Below are positions 15,411 to 19,353 of a DNA stretch of 19,353 bases, piece after piece. This DNA is from an uncultured Sutterella sp. (GTDB lineage Bacteria > Pseudomonadota > Gammaproteobacteria > Burkholderiales > Burkholderiaceae_F): the NCBI GenBank assembly GCA_900546995.1, contig URFF01000032.1, positions 1 to 19,353 of the forward strand, read 5' to 3'. Every line of letters starts with the position of its first letter. The first letter of the stretch is position 1. The notes under the pieces are model-generated. The model was not told the origin of the DNA and did not search any database. It worked only from the letters and a program-made list of their open reading frames with translations. The translations under genes were made by a program, and so were the position numbers.

Positions 15411-16214
15411 ATGGCTATTGTTATCAAAACGAGTGAAGAAATTGCAGGTATGCGAAAAGCCTGCCGTTTGGCAAGCGAAGTCTTGGACTACATCACGCCG
15501 TATGTCAAAGTGGGTGTTGCCACCATTGAGCTGGATCGAATGATGAACGACTTCATGAAAGCGCACGGCGCGGTCTCCGCTTGCCTGGGCTACGCGCCTG
15601 CCGGCTACAAACCCTATCCGGCCGCAACTTGTATTTCCATCAATCACGTCGTCTGTCACGGGATTCCATCAGAGAAAACGCTCAAAAAGGGCGACATCGT
15701 CAACATTGACGTCACGGTCATCTTGGATGGCTTCTACGGTGACACGAGCCGTATGTTCATTGTGGGCGATAAAGTCTCCGTGTCGGCCAAACATTTGGTT
15801 GATGCCACCTACGAGTGCATGTGGCGCGGCATTGCCGCCATCGCTCCCGGGAAATCTTTAAATGAAGTCGGCATCGCTTGCGAACGGGTTGCCCGAGCTG
15901 AGGGGCTCTCGGTTGTCCACGAATACGGCGGCCATGGGGTCGGACGCCATTTCCATGAAGACCCGTTTGTGAGCCACTACAACACGCCCGATAACAACAT
16001 CATCCTCAAACCGGGCATGATCTTTACGGTTGAACCCATGTTAAATGCCGGCAGTCGCCATATTTCCGGTCTCAATGACGGGTGGACCGTCATCACCCGT
16101 GACCGCAGCTTGTCCGCGCAGTGGGAACACACCGTTTTGGTCACTGAAACCGGTTACGAAGTTCTCACGCTCAGTGACGGTTATCCGCCGATCCCCGACT
16201 ATATTCATCACTAA
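15411..16214 (+). CDS. map: Methionine aminopeptidase, type I
   Basis: Removes the initiator methionine from nascent proteins. It has the pita-bread fold with a dinuclear metal centre whose five ligands can be placed: D100 and D111 (DIVNIDVTVILDGFYGDTS), H175 (YGGHGVGRHFHEDP), E208 (FTVEPML) and E239 (SAQWEHTVLVTE). The substrate-contact His of VCHGIPS is present. The 267 aa agree with the ~264 of E. coli. I chose ATG 15411 (MAIVIKTSEEI) because homologues start there; upstream in-frame codons back to 15186 run through the rpsB leader and encode nothing recognisable. The start lacks a visible Shine-Dalgarno sequence. It is followed 15 nt later by glnD. The map/rpsB divergence is common in proteobacteria. 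Confidence 0.96.
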   Translation: MAIVIKTSEEIAGMRKACRLASEVLDYITPYVKVGVATIELDRMMNDFMKAHGAVSACLGYAPAGYKPYPAATCISINHVVCHGIPSEKTLKKGDIVNIDVTVILDGFYGDTSRMFIVGDKVSVSAKHLVDATYECMWRGIAAIAPGKSLNEVGIACERVARAEGLSVVHEYGGHGVGRHFHEDPFVSHYNTPDNNIILKPGMIFTVEPMLNAGSRHISGLNDGWTVITRDRSLSAQWEHTVLVTETGYEVLTLSDGYPPIPDYIHH

Positions 16215-16229
16215 AAAAGGAGTTGCGTC

Positions 16230-18785
16230 ATGAGCGAAGCCGCCACCCGTTTCCAACAACATCGGCAAACGCTTGCTGACGCATTCTTTCAAGACGGCCG
16301 AGTCACACCCTCCCTGCTGGGACACTCGGCCGCTGCCGATCAAGCCATCATCGAAATGGCTAAAGAAGCCGGTCTAACGCCTGAGGTCGCCCTTTTAGCT
16401 TTGGGCGGCTATGGCCGAAAAGAGCTCTTTCCCTACTCGGATCTCGATGTCATGCTCTTGGTACCCGATAGCGCATACGAGCAGACCATGCAGGAGCAAA
16501 TTGAACGCTTCATCACCGAGCTTTGGGATTTGGGACTTAATGTCGGACATAGCGTTCGTACGGTCGACAGCGCTTTAAAAGAATCTGCCAAAGATATCAC
16601 CGTTCAAACGGCTTTACTCGAGGCTCGGTGTTTTTGGGGCAATGCTCCCCTTTTTGCGCAATTACAAAAAGATTTTTTCACTTCTCTTGATCCCGCCGCC
16701 TTTTTTCGGGCTAAAGAATTGGAGCGCACGCAGCGCCATTTGAAACACGAAGACACCCCTTATGAATTGGAACCCAATATCAAGGAGAGTCCTGGAGGGC
16801 TAAGGGACCTTCAATTTGTCTTTTGGTGCTCTCATGCCGCGGGGCTTGGCGCCACCCCTGAAGAAATGCTCGCCACGGGCACGTTACACGAGCAAGAGGC
16901 TGATCGGCTCAAAGAGGTTTATCACGCCTTAAAGTACATTCGAATCTATTTGCATCTAATTGCCAAACGCCATCAAGACCGACTGGTATTTGACATTCAA
17001 ACGCCGCTTGCCTTGGCTGCCGGCTATAAAGATTCGGCAACACTGCTTGCCGGCGAAGCGCTGATGAAGCGTTACTACCTGACAGCCAAAACCGTTTATC
17101 AATTATCGAGTATTTTCATGCAAATGCTCGATGCGCGACTTTTCGATGAAGGTCGTGTGAGGGAAATGGTCATTGACCGAACCTTCATTTCCCGAGGTTA
17201 CACCCTTGACATCATTCGAGATGATGCCATCATGGATGACCCCAACGCGTTACTGAGAGCGTTTTATATCCTTGAAGGATCCGAGCCCCTAAAACGGTTA
17301 AGCGTGCCTCTCCAGAGAGCGATCATGCAATCGACTGATCTTATCGATGAAAACTATCGCAACGCGCCCGAAAATAAACGCATGTTCGTACAAATCATGA
17401 AAATGCCTCATGGGGTGAGTCATGCCTTGATTGACTTGAATCGCTGGGGCATTCTCGGGCAATTTTTGCCGGAATTTCAACGCATTGTCGGTCAAATGCA
17501 GCACGATCTGTTTCACGCTTACACGGTGGATCAGCACACTTTGCGAGTCGTTCGCAATTTGCGCTACTTCACACGAAGCGAATACGCGCACGAATACCCG
17601 CTGTGCTCCAATTTGATGCAATCGATGAAAGACAATTGGCGAGTCGTCTTTGCGGCCCTTTTACACGATATCGCCAAGGGGCAAGGCGGACGCCATGAGG
17701 AAAAAGGCGCAGAAATTGCCCTTGAAATCTGTCAACGCTTCGAAATTGATCAACAGACAACCGACTTTATTGTTTTCTTGGTGCGTGAGCACCTGACCAT
17801 GAGCATCGTTGCCCAAAAGCAGGACATTTCCGATCCGGATGTGGTCAAACGCTTCGCTCAGATTGTCGGCGATGAAGAACGCCTCAATGCGCTTTACCTT
17901 TTAACCGTTTGCGATATTCGCGCGACGGGACCGAATGTTTGGAATAAGTGGAAAAGCCAACTGCTTCAAGATCTCTACTGGCAAACATTACCTTTGGTGA
18001 GAAGCGAAGGCGCACCCAATCGAGATGCCTTTTTGCTTAAGCGACAACGGCAAGCCAAAGAGATGGTGTTGCAAGCCGGTGTGAGTGAGAAAACGCTTCG
18101 AGCGTTTTGGAAGACACTCACGCTTCAATATTACTTAAGACACACCGCAGAAAGCATCGCTTGGCAATCCATAGAGATTTCAAAAGTCTTTCCAACCGAT
18201 CAGACGATCGTACGCGCACGATGCCTACCCGATGAGGCCGGTATTGAAGTCCTTGTTTATACACCGGATCAACCGAAACTATTTGCCCGTATTCTGGCAC
18301 TCTTACAAAAGAAACGTTTCTCGGTGCTGGACGCGAGAATCTACACAACCCCAGACGGACACGCGCTCGATACTTTTGTGGTCAGTGATAACGGCAAACG
18401 AGACTTGCAGCCTCTGAGCGAAAAACTCGTTGAGGAACTGACCGATTGGTTGGAAAAGCCCCAACCGCTTCCTCAAAGCAGTAAACCGGGTAAGCTTTCA
18501 CGCCGATCTAAGTTTTTCCCAATTCAACCGATTGTCAACATTGAGGCCGATGACAGCGGCCAAAGCTATATACTCTCTGTTACCTGCATGGATCGAATAG
18601 GTCTTCTTTACGACATTGCCAATGTTCTCAATCACTATGAGATCAATTTACAGACTGCGAAAATTATGACGATGGGTGAACGAGTGGAAGACGTTTTCCT
18701 GATTGATGGAGCAGCCCTTAAAGACCTGTCGACGACCGTTGCCTTGGAAAATGAATTAATGACGGTTTTAACCCCCAACATTTAG
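16230..18785 (+). CDS. glnD: Bifunctional [protein-PII] uridylyltransferase / uridylyl-removing enzyme
   Basis: Primary nitrogen sensor: uridylylates PII (GlnB/GlnK) when glutamine is low and removes UMP when it is high. The nucleotidyltransferase domain carries the motif LGGYGRKELFPYSDLD (GG at 59-60, D71 and D73). A GlnD-type linker follows (LEPNIKESPGGLRDLQFVFW). The HD hydrolase domain, which removes UMP, contains LLHDIAKGQGGRHEEKG (H479, D480) and VREHLTMS. Two C-terminal ACT domains (about residues 670-720 and 778-830) sense glutamine. The length is 851 aa, somewhat short of 890 in E. coli but with every domain present. AAGGAG sits 7 nt before ATG 16230. It follows map as in E. coli. 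Its PII partner and glnE are not in this window. Confidence 0.97.
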   Translation: MSEAATRFQQHRQTLADAFFQDGRVTPSLLGHSAAADQAIIEMAKEAGLTPEVALLALGGYGRKELFPYSDLDVMLLVPDSAYEQTMQEQIERFITELWDLGLNVGHSVRTVDSALKESAKDITVQTALLEARCFWGNAPLFAQLQKDFFTSLDPAAFFRAKELERTQRHLKHEDTPYELEPNIKESPGGLRDLQFVFWCSHAAGLGATPEEMLATGTLHEQEADRLKEVYHALKYIRIYLHLIAKRHQDRLVFDIQTPLALAAGYKDSATLLAGEALMKRYYLTAKTVYQLSSIFMQMLDARLFDEGRVREMVIDRTFISRGYTLDIIRDDAIMDDPNALLRAFYILEGSEPLKRLSVPLQRAIMQSTDLIDENYRNAPENKRMFVQIMKMPHGVSHALIDLNRWGILGQFLPEFQRIVGQMQHDLFHAYTVDQHTLRVVRNLRYFTRSEYAHEYPLCSNLMQSMKDNWRVVFAALLHDIAKGQGGRHEEKGAEIALEICQRFEIDQQTTDFIVFLVREHLTMSIVAQKQDISDPDVVKRFAQIVGDEERLNALYLLTVCDIRATGPNVWNKWKSQLLQDLYWQTLPLVRSEGAPNRDAFLLKRQRQAKEMVLQAGVSEKTLRAFWKTLTLQYYLRHTAESIAWQSIEISKVFPTDQTIVRARCLPDEAGIEVLVYTPDQPKLFARILALLQKKRFSVLDARIYTTPDGHALDTFVVSDNGKRDLQPLSEKLVEELTDWLEKPQPLPQSSKPGKLSRRSKFFPIQPIVNIEADDSGQSYILSVTCMDRIGLLYDIANVLNHYEINLQTAKIMTMGERVEDVFLIDGAALKDLSTTVALENELMTVLTPNI

Positions 18786-18794
18786 GATAAGTGT

Positions 18795-19353
18795 ATGTTT
18801 ATCGGTAAAAAAGCCATTATTTTCGATATGGACGGCACCTTGATTGACTCTATCGGAATATGGAATGCCGTTGACGTGCGAATCATTAATCAATTCGGTA
18901 AGCAAAAAGCTCCCGCAGAAAAAAAGATGGGTAAAGAGCGTGACCAAGTTACCGCCGCCAATCGAAACGTTCCCAATCCCTATATGGTTTACTGTGAACA
19001 TTTACGCACAAAGTACGGCTGCCATATTGACGCCGAAAGCATTCATTCAATCCGATATCAATGGGCCAGGGATTATCTCATTCATAACATCGACTACAAA
19101 CCGGGAGCCGATCAATTCATCAAGGCGCTAAAAGTGCGAGGCCTAATGCTTGCCATTGCCTCAGCGACCAAAAAAGCCAACCTCGAAATTTATCGGGATC
19201 TCAATGAAAATCTCAAACTTAAAGCACCGCTTAAATCGTATTTCTCCCCGATTTACGCTCGGGAAGACGCCTTGCGAATGAAGCCAGATCCTTTTATTTA
19301 TCAACGTGTTATAGAGGAACTTAAAGTAACACCTGAAGAAGTTTTGGTTTTTG
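18795..19353 (+). CDS. HAD-superfamily phosphatase, subfamily IA type (partial, 3' end outside window)
   Basis: 186 codons are visible from ATG 18795. HAD motif I is FDMDGTLIDS (nucleophile D11, acid D13), motif II is the Ser/Thr region LAIASATKKAN, and motif III is the Lys in MKPDPFIYQ; motif IV lies beyond the window. The ~75-residue helical insert after motif I (including WNAVDVRIINQFG) is a C1 cap as in phosphoglycolate phosphatase and beta-phosphoglucomutase relatives. The substrate cannot be assigned. The glnD stop is part of a TAGGA that acts as the Shine-Dalgarno about 8 nt before the start, so it is likely cotranscribed with map-glnD. A link to nitrogen control is not implied by the sequence. 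Confidence 0.85.
   Translation, partial: MFIGKKAIIFDMDGTLIDSIGIWNAVDVRIINQFGKQKAPAEKKMGKERDQVTAANRNVPNPYMVYCEHLRTKYGCHIDAESIHSIRYQWARDYLIHNIDYKPGADQFIKALKVRGLMLAIASATKKANLEIYRDLNENLKLKAPLKSYFSPIYAREDALRMKPDPFIYQRVIEELKVTPEEVLVF

Noticed and set aside
1..19353. Mobile elements, CRISPR arrays, tRNA or rRNA genes, defence systems
   Set aside because: I looked for transposase-like proteins, long direct or inverted repeats, regularly spaced repeats and tRNA-like cloverleafs and saw none; the window is conserved core genome from end to end.

Overview
The window is a housekeeping segment of a Gram-negative chromosome, most likely a betaproteobacterium of the order Burkholderiales. The support is gene order: rpsB-tsf-pyrH-frr-uppS-cdsA-dxr-rseP-bamA-skp-lpxD-fabZ-lpxA-lpxB-rnhB followed by an RNA methyltransferase is the usual betaproteobacterial order, and map-glnD lies divergently next to rpsB. 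Base composition looks close to 50% GC by eye, lower than in most Burkholderiales. That would fit a Sutterellaceae-like gut lineage (Sutterella/Parasutterella group), but this family placement is only an inference.

Minus strand, read from 15114 down to 1. rpsB and tsf (ribosomal protein S2, EF-Ts) form a first unit that ends at a strong factor-independent terminator (13329-13374). A new unit starts at a promoter-like element near 13278-13308. It runs through pyrH (UMP kinase), frr (ribosome recycling), uppS (undecaprenyl-PP synthase), cdsA (CDP-diglyceride synthase), dxr (MEP pathway), rseP (site-2 protease), bamA and skp (outer-membrane protein assembly), lpxD-fabZ-lpxA-lpxB (lipid A), rnhB (RNase HII) and a partial SpoU-family RNA methyltransferase cut by the window start. 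Spacing is tight, with several overlaps (ATGA at cdsA/dxr, 13 nt at dxr/rseP, 26 nt at rnhB/methyltransferase). The two wider gaps after bamA, bamA-skp and fabZ-lpxA, each hold a clear stem-loop.

Plus strand, 15411 to the end. map (methionine aminopeptidase) and glnD (PII uridylyltransferase / uridylyl-removing enzyme) are followed by a HAD-superfamily phosphatase cut by the window end.

The 296-nt divergent rpsB-map region is the richest non-coding stretch. It holds a consensus -10 reading toward rpsB, a terminator-like hairpin directly after it, and a strong stem-loop closer to rpsB that is a candidate for S2 autoregulation.

Together the genes supply translation factors, the nucleotide and isoprenoid precursors of the envelope (UTP, isopentenyl-PP, undecaprenyl-PP, CDP-diacylglycerol), lipid A, and the machinery that inserts outer-membrane proteins. 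I see no mobile element, CRISPR array, tRNA or rRNA, and no sign of a novel accessory system. The interesting points are regulatory RNA structures and a few start-codon questions.
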